Below are positions 53,154 to 60,637 of a stretch of DNA of 64,000 nucleotides, one piece after another. The position numbers and the translations under genes are program-made. The DNA lies in assembly GCA_023423065.1 (NCBI GenBank), contig JAFAGC010000009.1, positions 1 to 64,000 of the forward strand, given 5' to 3'. The DNA comes from Pseudomonadota bacterium. Lineage in GTDB: Bacteria; Pseudomonadota; Gammaproteobacteria; Steroidobacterales; Steroidobacteraceae. The notes under the pieces were generated by a model. The model did not search any database. It was not told the origin of the DNA and worked only from the letters and a program-made list of their open reading frames with translations. Each line of letters opens with the position of its first letter. Position 1 is the first letter of the stretch.

Positions 53154-55373
53154 ATGGGCGATGTTCGTCCGTTGATGACCTTCGAAGCCTCCATGGAGCC
53201 CTACGCACAGCTCGTGCGGGCGCTGCTGCCGCGCGCGGCATCCGTGTGCCTGTTCGACAACACGGGCAAGCTCCTGTGGGCGAGCGCGTCCGGCACCAAC
53301 CCGGACCTGTTCGGGCTGGTCCTGCAGGCGATCACGCAGCTCGACGGCGACCGCGAATGCGTCGGCCAGCATTGCGCGCTGCCCGACGACGGACCGGCCT
53401 ATCTATTCTGGCTGCGCGACACGCACGGCAACGTGGCCGCGGCGGTTGCGGTCGCGTGCAACCGGCAGAAGGCCGCCGACGTGTTGCCGTTTTCCTACGT
53501 GCACGACCAGCTCAAGCCCGCGCTCGAGCTGCTGCGCCGCGACCTGCTCGCGCGCGCCGACATCGAGCAGCTCAACGAATCGCTGACCGCGCGCGACAAG
53601 GATCTCGAACTACTGCTTTCGGTGACCGGCACGCATCCGCAGTCCGGCGGCTCGGATGACCTGCAGGGTCTGCTCGCGAACGCGGCCGGACATCTCAAGT
53701 GCGTCCTGGCCGGCATCGTCGTGCCGGACAAGGGCCTCGTGCTCACGCATCCGGACACCGTCGACGCCAGCATCCTCACGCGCACGCAGAAACAGCTGCT
53801 CGCGATCACGCAGACGCGCATCGATCCGCTCGTGATCAACCGGATCGCGACGCAGGCCGGGCAGGTCGCGATTCCGTACCGCATCCTCGCCTGTCCGCTG
53901 CGCCAGGGCTCGGGCCGCACCTCGGGCGTGCTCGCGTTGTTCCGCCGGCTCGAGGCACCGGAGTTCGTCGGGCGCGACGTGCATCTCGCCGACCTGCTCG
54001 CGCGCAAGGTCGCGGCCAGCATCGAAACCAGTTACGACACGCTTTCCGGATTGCTCACGCGCGCGGCGCTCGAGCAGCGCGTGAAGCTCACGTTCCAGGA
54101 TGCGCAGGCGCGCACGCAGCGCTGGAGCCTGCTGTACGTCGACATCGACGAGCTGCACGTCATCAACGAGAACTTCGGCATGCACGTCGGCGACCAGGCG
54201 ATCGCGCAGATCGGCGACCTGCTGCGCAAGCATCTGCCGCCGAACTCCGTCGCGGCGCGCATCTCGGGCGACCGCTTCGCGGTGGTGATGCCCTCTGAAA
54301 TGGACGAAGCCGCGATGTTCGGCGAAGGCCTGCGCGAAGGCGTCACGCGCCTGTCCAGCGCGCACGTCGACGCGCGCTTCCGGCTGTCGATCAGCCTCGG
54401 CGTCACACCATTCAAGGGCCAGGACGGCGACATCGGCCGCTCGCTCGCCGAGGCGGAATCGGCGTGCAAGGCCGCCAAGGACCGCGGCCGCAATCGCCTG
54501 GAGACCTTCCAGGAAAACGACGTCAGCATCATCCGCCGGTTCACCGACATCAACGTCGCGACCGACGTGCGCGCGGCGCTCGCCGAGAACCGCCTGCGGC
54601 TCGAGGCGCAGATGATCCTGCCATTCGTCGACGACGGGCAGGCGAAGCCGCACTACGAACTGCTGCTTCGCATGGTCGATCCCGAGGGCAACAGCATCGG
54701 GCCGGACCGGTTCCTGTCGGCGGCGCTGCGCTACCAGATGATGCCGACGATCGACCGCTGGGTGATCTCGAGCGTGATCGAACTACTGCGTCCGAGGCGC
54801 GAGTTGCTGTCGAAGGCGCCGGTCAGCTTCACGATCAATTTTTCCGGCCAGTCGCTCACCGACGAGGAATTCCCGGACTACGTGATCCGCAGCATCGAGA
54901 ACAGCCGCATCAACCCGGCCGTGTTCTGCTTCGAGCTCACGGAGAGCGCGGCGGTCGCGAGCATGAAGGACGCCGAAGCGCTCATGTCCCGCCTGCGCAA
55001 GCTCGGCTGCGGCGTGGCGCTCGACGACTTCGGTACCGGCCTGTCGTCACTTTCCTACCTGCGCGCCATGCCCGTTTCGATGCTCAAGATCGACGGCAGC
55101 TTCGTGCGCGACATCCTGCGCGATGAGCGTGCCGAGTCGATGGTGCGCGCCATCGCGCAGCTCGCCCGTGCGATGGACATCACCACCGTCGCCGAATACG
55201 TCGAGACCGAGGAGATCCGCACGCGCGTCCGCGCGCTCGGGGTCGACTACGGCCAGGGATTCGCGATCGCCAGGCCGGTGCCGTTCGGCGAGGTGCTCGA
55301 CGTCCTCCCGGTGCTCGCCGCCGCGACACCCGGCGCGTTCCTCATCGACGAATCCGCGCGGGATGCGGGCTGA
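53154..55373 (+). CDS. GGDEF/EAL-domain cyclic-di-GMP phosphodiesterase
   Basis: About 739 residues. An N-terminal sensor region (GAF-like, LKCVLAGIVVPDKGLV) leads to a GGDEF domain (about 300-450) whose active loop reads SGDRF, so it is probably not a cyclase, and an EAL domain (about 480-720) with HYELLLRMVD, INFSGQSL, FELTESAAVASM, ALDDFGTGLSSLSYL, LKIDGSF and AEYVETEE, which keeps the metal and base residues. It should degrade cyclic-di-GMP. The start is uncertain: ATG 53154, 53175 and 53193 are in frame. The next gene follows after 48 bases. Confidence 0.9.
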   Translation: MGDVRPLMTFEASMEPYAQLVRALLPRAASVCLFDNTGKLLWASASGTNPDLFGLVLQAITQLDGDRECVGQHCALPDDGPAYLFWLRDTHGNVAAAVAVACNRQKAADVLPFSYVHDQLKPALELLRRDLLARADIEQLNESLTARDKDLELLLSVTGTHPQSGGSDDLQGLLANAAGHLKCVLAGIVVPDKGLVLTHPDTVDASILTRTQKQLLAITQTRIDPLVINRIATQAGQVAIPYRILACPLRQGSGRTSGVLALFRRLEAPEFVGRDVHLADLLARKVAASIETSYDTLSGLLTRAALEQRVKLTFQDAQARTQRWSLLYVDIDELHVINENFGMHVGDQAIAQIGDLLRKHLPPNSVAARISGDRFAVVMPSEMDEAAMFGEGLREGVTRLSSAHVDARFRLSISLGVTPFKGQDGDIGRSLAEAESACKAAKDRGRNRLETFQENDVSIIRRFTDINVATDVRAALAENRLRLEAQMILPFVDDGQAKPHYELLLRMVDPEGNSIGPDRFLSAALRYQMMPTIDRWVISSVIELLRPRRELLSKAPVSFTINFSGQSLTDEEFPDYVIRSIENSRINPAVFCFELTESAAVASMKDAEALMSRLRKLGCGVALDDFGTGLSSLSYLRAMPVSMLKIDGSFVRDILRDERAESMVRAIAQLARAMDITTVAEYVETEEIRTRVRALGVDYGQGFAIARPVPFGEVLDVLPVLAAATPGAFLIDESARDAG

Positions 55374-55421
55374 CGACCCGCCGCACCGTCCGCTTCCCGT
55401 TCTGGGTTAGGATTTATCCCC

Positions 55422-56717
55422 ATGAAGCTGCTGCTCATCGGGATCGTGATCGGCATCGTGATCGCCGCGGGCGGCGCGGTGTTCGCGCATCGCGATCCTC
55501 CCCAGGCGCCGGCCGTCGCGACCGCGGTCGCGCCGCCGTCCCGCCCGCTCGTGTCGGATGAGGCCGCGCATCTCAACGAGGTCATCGAACGCGTGCAGCG
55601 CGAGTACGTCGAGGACGTCGAACGTCCGCGGCTCATCGACGGCGCGTTGCGCGGCCTGGTCGGGGGACTCGACCCGTATTCGTCCTATCTCGATGCCGAG
55701 GAATATGCCGACCTGCGGGTGAGCACGGCCGGTACGTACGCGGGTATCGGCATCGAGGTGTCGACCGCGGACCGCGCGCTGCGCGTGGTGCGGCCGTTCC
55801 GCGATTCGCCCGCCGCGGCCGCGGGCATCCGCAGCGGTGACCTGATCTCGGCCATCGACGGCCAGCCGGTCGGCGCAGATCTCGATGGCGCAATGGCGCG
55901 CATGCGCGGTCCGCGCGGCTCGACCGTCAAACTCGCGGTGACGCGCACCGGATACGCGCTGCCGCTCGAATTCACCGTCGAACGCGCGCAGGTCGACGTG
56001 CACAGTGTGGCCGTCGTGCCGCTCGAGGGCGGCTATCTATATGCGCGCATCACGAACTTCAGCGACGCGACCGGCGAGGATTTCGCCGCGAGCGTCGCCC
56101 GTGCGCGCCGCGAGCTCGCCGCCAAGCCGCGCGGCGTCGTGCTCGACCTGCGCAACAATCCGGGCGGCGTGCTCGAGTCGGCCGTCGAGGTCGCGGACCA
56201 GTTTCTCGAGGAAGGCGTGATCGTGAGCGCCGACGGACGCACGCCGGCGTCGCGCTTCAGCATGTCGGCGACGCCGGGCGACATCTTCCCGGAGGTGCCG
56301 GTGGTCGTGCTCGTCAACGGCGGCACCGCGTCGGCGGCCGAAATCCTCGCGGGCGCGCTGCAGGACCACGACCGCGCGACGTTGCTGGGCAAGCGCACGT
56401 TCGGCAAGGGATCGGTACAGACGGTGATCCCGCTCACGCAGGGACGCGCCATGAAGCTGACGACCTCGCGTTACCTCACGCCGTCGGGCCGTTCGATCCA
56501 GGGCAGCGGCATCGAGCCGGAACACCTGTTCGACGACGGCAACCTGCCGCCGGCCGATCTCGACGATGCGCGCACGCGCCGGACCCGGGTCGCGCACGAT
56601 CCCGCGGTTCGCGCCGCACTCGAAATCCTCGCCGGCCGCAAGGTCCGGCCCGCGCCGCGCGGTCTCACGGCGAGCGCAGACGCCGCGGTTTCGGGGTCTG
56701 TTTCAACGAGAAAATGA
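55422..56717 (+). CDS. S41 C-terminal processing protease
   Basis: 431 residues with one N-terminal span (LLIGIVIGIVIAAGGAVFA). A PDZ domain follows (GIGIEVSTADRALRVVRPF, SGDLISAIDGQPV) then the peptidase core with LDLRNNPGGVLESAVEVAD, the Ser near 304 in NGGTASAAEILAGAL and the Lys near 328 in RTFGKGSVQTVIPL. CtpA-type proteases trim periplasmic and envelope proteins. The tail after residue 385 is low in order. The order envC to S41 protease is common; here an EAL gene lies between. Confidence 0.92.
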   Translation: MKLLLIGIVIGIVIAAGGAVFAHRDPPQAPAVATAVAPPSRPLVSDEAAHLNEVIERVQREYVEDVERPRLIDGALRGLVGGLDPYSSYLDAEEYADLRVSTAGTYAGIGIEVSTADRALRVVRPFRDSPAAAAGIRSGDLISAIDGQPVGADLDGAMARMRGPRGSTVKLAVTRTGYALPLEFTVERAQVDVHSVAVVPLEGGYLYARITNFSDATGEDFAASVARARRELAAKPRGVVLDLRNNPGGVLESAVEVADQFLEEGVIVSADGRTPASRFSMSATPGDIFPEVPVVVLVNGGTASAAEILAGALQDHDRATLLGKRTFGKGSVQTVIPLTQGRAMKLTTSRYLTPSGRSIQGSGIEPEHLFDDGNLPPADLDDARTRRTRVAHDPAVRAALEILAGRKVRPAPRGLTASADAAVSGSVSTRK

Positions 56718-56724
56718 CCCCCGC

Positions 56725-57363
56725 ATGGAGCTGATCACCTGGTTCGTCGATTTCATCCTGCACCTCGATTCCCACCTGGTCGAGCTGCTGCGCAATTACG
56801 GCCTCTGGATCTACGTCATCCTGTTCGCGATCGTGTTCGCGGAAACCGGCTTCGTCGTGACGCCGTTCCTGCCGGGCGACTCCCTGCTGTTCGCGGCGGG
56901 CGCGCTCGCGGCGGTGGATACCAGCGGCACGCTCACCGCGCCGCTGCTGTCGCTGGTGCTGATCGTGGCGGCGATCGGCGGCAATACGGCTAACTACCAC
57001 ATCGGCAGGTGGATAGGGCCGCCGGCATTCAGTGGGCGCATCCGCTTCCTCAAGGTCGAATACCTGCAGCGCACCGAGGCGTTCTTCGCGAAGTACGGAC
57101 CGGTCACCATCGTGTTGTCGCGCTTCCTGCCGATCCTGCGCACCTGCGCGCCGTTCGTCGCGGGCGTCGCGCGCATGCCGTACGGGCGCTTCCAGGGATA
57201 CAACTTCACCGGTGGCATCGCATGGGTGCTGTCGTTCGTGTGGCTGGGGTACTTCTTCGGCAATCTCCCGTTCATCAAGGAGAACTTCGGCCTCGTGACG
57301 ATCGGCATCATCGTGGTGTCGTTGATCCCGGTGGTCGTGATGGCCCTGCGCAAGCAGGAGTGA
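56725..57363 (+). CDS. DedA-family membrane protein
   Basis: About 212 residues, five or six spans. The DedA (SNARE-associated) pattern is visible in AETGFVVTPFLPGDSLLFAA, NYHIGRW, FFAKYGPVTIVLSRFLPILR (with the Arg needed for function) and GYFFGNLPFIKENFG. DedA proteins act in lipid carrier recycling (UptA-type) or proton-dependent membrane homeostasis. It starts seven bases after the protease stop. Confidence 0.92.
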   Translation: MELITWFVDFILHLDSHLVELLRNYGLWIYVILFAIVFAETGFVVTPFLPGDSLLFAAGALAAVDTSGTLTAPLLSLVLIVAAIGGNTANYHIGRWIGPPAFSGRIRFLKVEYLQRTEAFFAKYGPVTIVLSRFLPILRTCAPFVAGVARMPYGRFQGYNFTGGIAWVLSFVWLGYFFGNLPFIKENFGLVTIGIIVVSLIPVVVMALRKQE

Positions 57364-57385
57364 ACGGACAGCATCAACTCAGAAC

Positions 57386-57850
57386 ATGAGCGGCGTCGCC
57401 TTTCGCAATTTCGCTCACCGGGTCGAGATCTCCGCGCCGGTGCAGCGCGTATGGCGGGCATTCACGGACAGCAGTCTGCTGGCCTCATGGTGCGCCGAGG
57501 GCGCCTCGATCACGCCGCGCGAGAAAGGCTGGCTGCGCGTGATGTTCGGCGGCGGCGTCGAGCTGGACGCGAGCATCGACGTGCTCGTGACGGCGCAACG
57601 CATGCGCCTGATCCTGCTGCCCACGCCCGGCATGCCTTCTTCGGACGCGGTCATCGTCGAGGACTTCCTGTTCGAACGGATCGGGCCCACGAGCACCGCG
57701 GTACGGCTGCTGAGCAGCGGGGTGCCTGCCGCCCAGCGCTGGGTGACGTACTATCTGCACAAGCGCCGCCACTGGGAGCTGGCGCTGACCCGCCTCAAGG
57801 TCTTCCTCGAGAAGGGTCTGGACGAAGAACGGCCAACACCGAGGTATTGA
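57386..57850 (+). CDS. SRPBCC (AHSA1-like) protein
   Basis: 154 residues of START-like fold: VEISAPVQRVWRAFTDSSLL at the start, a middle beta sheet (WLRVMFGGGVELDASI) and the closing helix VTYYLHKRRHWELALTRLKV. This helix-grip fold binds a hydrophobic ligand or, as in Aha1 relatives, a partner protein. No specific role can be assigned. It lies 22 bases after the DedA gene and three bases before the next. Confidence 0.78.
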   Translation: MSGVAFRNFAHRVEISAPVQRVWRAFTDSSLLASWCAEGASITPREKGWLRVMFGGGVELDASIDVLVTAQRMRLILLPTPGMPSSDAVIVEDFLFERIGPTSTAVRLLSSGVPAAQRWVTYYLHKRRHWELALTRLKVFLEKGLDEERPTPRY

Positions 57851-57853
57851 GCC

Positions 57854-58234
57854 ATGGCGGGATTCATTCTGCGCGGAGTCATCGCGGCGCTCGGACTGTG
57901 GGCGGCGACCGAGCTGTTCGACGGGTTTCACATCGATTCCGCAATGACGCTGGTGCTCGCCGGGTTGTTGTTAGGCGTGGTCAACGCCATCGTGCGGCCG
58001 TTCGCGCTGCTGATATCGCTGCCGGCGCTGCTGCTCACGCTCGGGCTGTTCCTGCTGGTCGTGAACGCCGCGATGCTCGGCCTCGTCGCGCTCATGCTGC
58101 CAGGGTTCCGCATCGACGGGTTCTGGACCGCCGTCGGCGGCGCGCTCGTGGTCAGCATCGTGAGCTGGCTGGGCTCGTGGATGATCGGCTCGCGCGGGCG
58201 GGTTGAGGTCATGCACGGCCGGCGCCGGGATTGA
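57854..58234 (+). CDS. YvlD/phage-holin-like four-span membrane protein
   Basis: 126 residues with four hydrophobic segments. GLLLGVVNAIVRPFALLISL and LLTLGLFLLVVNAAMLGL, with the conserved Asn-Arg-Pro, match the pfam04020 (Mycobact_4_TMS, often named phage holin family) proteins. No phage genes are near, so a lysis role is unlikely; relatives influence envelope stress. TTGTTAGGC at 57966 uses the rare Leu codon TTA. Confidence 0.82.
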   Translation: MAGFILRGVIAALGLWAATELFDGFHIDSAMTLVLAGLLLGVVNAIVRPFALLISLPALLLTLGLFLLVVNAAMLGLVALMLPGFRIDGFWTAVGGALVVSIVSWLGSWMIGSRGRVEVMHGRRRD

Positions 58235-58258
58235 GTCGCGGGAACGCCAGACTTCCGC

Positions 58259-59506
58259 ATGGGTGAGCTCGACGGGATCGATCCGGTCATTTCGTCGATC
58301 GCGGTCGCGCTCGGCGTCGGCCTGCTGATCGGCGTCGAGCGCGAGAAACGCAAGGGCACGGGACCCGGCCGCGCCGCGGCGGGCGTCCGCACCTTCGCGA
58401 TCACGGCGCTACTCGCGGTCCTGGCGGCATTGAGCGGCAGCAACCTGTTGCTGGGCGCGTCCGCGCTCGGCGTCGTCGCGCTCTCCGTCGCCGCGTACCT
58501 GCGCTCGCATCGCGACGATCCGGGGCTGACGACCGAGATCGCACTCATCGCGACATTCGTGATCGGCGCGCTCGCGGCCTCGCGGCCGATGTTGTCGGCA
58601 TCCTGCGGAGTGCTGCTCGCGCTGCTGCTCTACCTGCGGGAGAAGCTCGGCAGCTTCGTGCAGGAGAAGCTGACGGACCAGGAACTGCTCGATGCGCTGC
58701 TGCTGGCCGCGGCGGCGCTGGTGATCCTGCCGATCCTGCCCGAGGAACCCATCGATCCGTGGGACGCGATCAACCTCAAGCTGGTGTGGCGCGTGACCGT
58801 GCTCATCATGCTGATCAACGCGGCGGGCTACGTGGCCCAGCGGCTGGTCGGCGCGAAGTTCGGTCTGCCGATCTCGGGCCTGGTCGGCGGATTCGTCTCG
58901 AGCTCGGCGGTCATCGCCGCCATGGGCGAACGCGCGCGGCAGCAACCCGAAGCGCTGCGCGCGGCGGTCGCCGGCGCGGCGCTGTCATCGGTGGCGACCG
59001 TGGTGCAACTGCTGCTCGTCGTGAGCGTGGCGAACCCGGTGTTGCTGGCGTCGATGTGGCTGCCGCTTGCATCGATGGCCGTGGCGAGCGTGACCGCCGG
59101 ACTCCTGTTCACCTGGCATTCGGCCACGAGCCCGATCGAAGTCGGCGCGCTTCCGGGACGGGCATTCAACCTGCGGCTGGCGCTGATCTTCGCCGGCCTG
59201 TTCTGCGCGCTGGGCCTGCTCGTGGTCGCGCTGCAGAAGACGTTCGGATCGAGCGGAGCACTCGCGGCGTCGATCGTCGGCGGCTTCCTCGACGCGCATT
59301 CGACGTCCGCGTCCATCGCCGGACTCTCGGCACGCGGCATCGTCGACTCACCGCTGGCGGTTCAAGGCATCGGCCTCGTCATCAGCACGAACATCGTGAC
59401 GAAGCTGGCGCTCGCCCGCGTCGGCGGCCCGCAATACTTCGGCCGCCTCGCGCCCAGCCTCCTCTTCATCGTCGCCGCCTGGTGGCTCGGCTGGTGGATT
59501 GGCTGA
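58259..59506 (+). CDS. MgtC/DUF4010-family membrane protein
   Basis: 415 residues with about 12 spans. The MgtC-like N-terminal domain has ALGVGLLIGVEREKRKG and AAGVRTFAITALLAVLAAL; the DUF4010 part has GFVSSSAVIAAMGERARQ and GGFLDAHSTSASIAGLSARG. The role is unknown, perhaps ion-related. It ends four bases before the palindromic repeat. Confidence 0.86.
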   Translation: MGELDGIDPVISSIAVALGVGLLIGVEREKRKGTGPGRAAAGVRTFAITALLAVLAALSGSNLLLGASALGVVALSVAAYLRSHRDDPGLTTEIALIATFVIGALAASRPMLSASCGVLLALLLYLREKLGSFVQEKLTDQELLDALLLAAAALVILPILPEEPIDPWDAINLKLVWRVTVLIMLINAAGYVAQRLVGAKFGLPISGLVGGFVSSSAVIAAMGERARQQPEALRAAVAGAALSSVATVVQLLLVVSVANPVLLASMWLPLASMAVASVTAGLLFTWHSATSPIEVGALPGRAFNLRLALIFAGLFCALGLLVVALQKTFGSSGALAASIVGGFLDAHSTSASIAGLSARGIVDSPLAVQGIGLVISTNIVTKLALARVGGPQYFGRLAPSLLFIVAAWWLGWWIG

Positions 59507-59509
59507 TGA

Positions 59510-59620
59510 GGGTGGGGATAGTGGTGCCGGTGTAAAAAGTGGGGATTAGCAGCGACGTCGCCGACCACTCGACCCTCGCGCTAATCCCCACTTTTTACAC
59601 CGGCACCACTATCCCCACCC
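59510..59620. repeat. 111-base palindromic repeat, second copy
   Basis: Arms of 41 bases, perfectly complementary (59510-59550 and 59580-59620), contain GGTGGGGATAGTGGTGCCGG and continue with TGTAAAAAGTGGGGATTAGC. The centre has 29 bases and lacks the nested hairpin of the first copy. It sits between two convergent genes and can work as a bidirectional terminator. The stop codon of the eamA-like gene (59583-59581, TAG) lies in the right arm. Confidence 0.9.
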
Positions 59621-60498
59621 GGCCAGCTGACTAGCGCGACGCCGACGAACATGATCGCCATGCCGACGAGCTGGTTCGCGCCCATGTGTTCGTCGAGGAA
59701 CCACCAGCCGAGCACCGCGGCGATGGCGGGATTCACGTAGCTGTACGTGCCGACCAGCGCCGGCGTGGTGTTCTTCGCGAGCCAGGTATACGCCGTGTAC
59801 GCGATGCACGAGCTCGCGATGGTGAGATACGCCATCGCGATGAGTCCCGGCCGCGACCACTCCCAGCGCGCGCCTTCGCCGATCGCGAAGCCGGTCAGCG
59901 TCATCATCGAGCCGCCGATGAACATCTGGATCGCGGTGAACGACAGCACGTCCAGCTTCGAGTGCGTATTGCGGATGTAGACGGTCGACGCCGACCAGCT
60001 GAACACCGCGAGCAGGATCAGCAGCTGCATGCCGAAGTGGCTGCCCGCGAACGAGCCGCGCGGCCAGATGATGAGCGTCGCGCCCGCGAAGCCGATGACG
60101 AGTCCGATCAGCGTGCGGCGATCGAGCGCATGCGCGCGGCGTCCGCGCGTCGCGAGCAGCGCGATCCACAACGCGGCCGACGCATTGAGGATGGCCGTCT
60201 GGTTCGACGCGACGTATTGCATCCCCCAGTTCGTGCAGCCGTTCGCGACGAACACGCTGCCGATGGCGACGATGAGGAGGTGTTTCCACTCCGTCGCGTC
60301 GAGCTCGAAGCGCCGCCCGAGCGCGAGCGCGGTCGCCCCCAGGATCACACCGGCCGTCATGAACCGGAACCCGCCGAACAGCAGCGGTGGTAACGCGTGC
60401 ACGCCGATGCTGGCCACGAGATAGGTGGATCCCCAGACCAGGTAGACGATCGCGAAGCAGATGATCAGCTTCGCGCGGCGCGAAGAATCCGTGGACAT
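59581..60498 (-). CDS. EamA-family transporter (YedA-like)
   Basis: About 305 residues with ten spans in two EamA repeats. The start AKLIICFAIVYLVWGSTYLV and the repeat-specific GGFRFMTAGVILGATAL, NASAALWIALLAT and GTYSYVNPAIAAVLGWWFLD match metabolite exporters of the drug/metabolite superfamily. ATG 60498 is chosen because codons further upstream lie in the third repeat copy. The last residues, about GGDSGAGVKSGD, are encoded by the second repeat copy, which also provides the stop; the functional tail is probably earlier. Confidence 0.86.
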   Translation of the reverse strand: MSTDSSRRAKLIICFAIVYLVWGSTYLVASIGVHALPPLLFGGFRFMTAGVILGATALALGRRFELDATEWKHLLIVAIGSVFVANGCTNWGMQYVASNQTAILNASAALWIALLATRGRRAHALDRRTLIGLVIGFAGATLIIWPRGSFAGSHFGMQLLILLAVFSWSASTVYIRNTHSKLDVLSFTAIQMFIGGSMMTLTGFAIGEGARWEWSRPGLIAMAYLTIASSCIAYTAYTWLAKNTTPALVGTYSYVNPAIAAVLGWWFLDEHMGANQLVGMAIMFVGVALVSWPGGDSGAGVKSGD

Positions 60499-60500
60499 GG

Positions 60501-60585
60501 GGTGGGGAAATGGTGCCGGTGTAAAAACTGGGGAGCGGGCGGGAAGCAAAAAGGGGACGGACCTCCAAGGCCCGTCCCCTGTTTC
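60501..60585. repeat. partial repeat, third copy, with hairpin
   Basis: GGTGGGGAAATGGTGCCGG and GTGTAAAAACTGGGGAGC repeat the left arm of the other copies. The right arm is absent. Instead a hairpin follows, GGGGACGGACCT (60553-60564) with AGGCCCGTCCCC (60568-60579), one mismatch, equal to the nested stem of the first copy. It lies just upstream of the eamA-like start. The copy looks rearranged or decayed. Confidence 0.85.
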
Positions 60586-60637
60586 AGTCTATCTCAGCCG
60601 AATCCGCGCAGTCGCCCGATCCGGCTGACGGTTCCCG

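Noticed and set aside
57854..58234. Phage holin
   Set aside because: The family name is misleading; no lysin or phage gene is near and the protein fits chromosomal YvlD-like proteins.
60499..60549. N-terminal extension of the EamA protein through the third repeat
   Set aside because: It would add about 17 residues read from repeat DNA before the usual start at ATG 60498.
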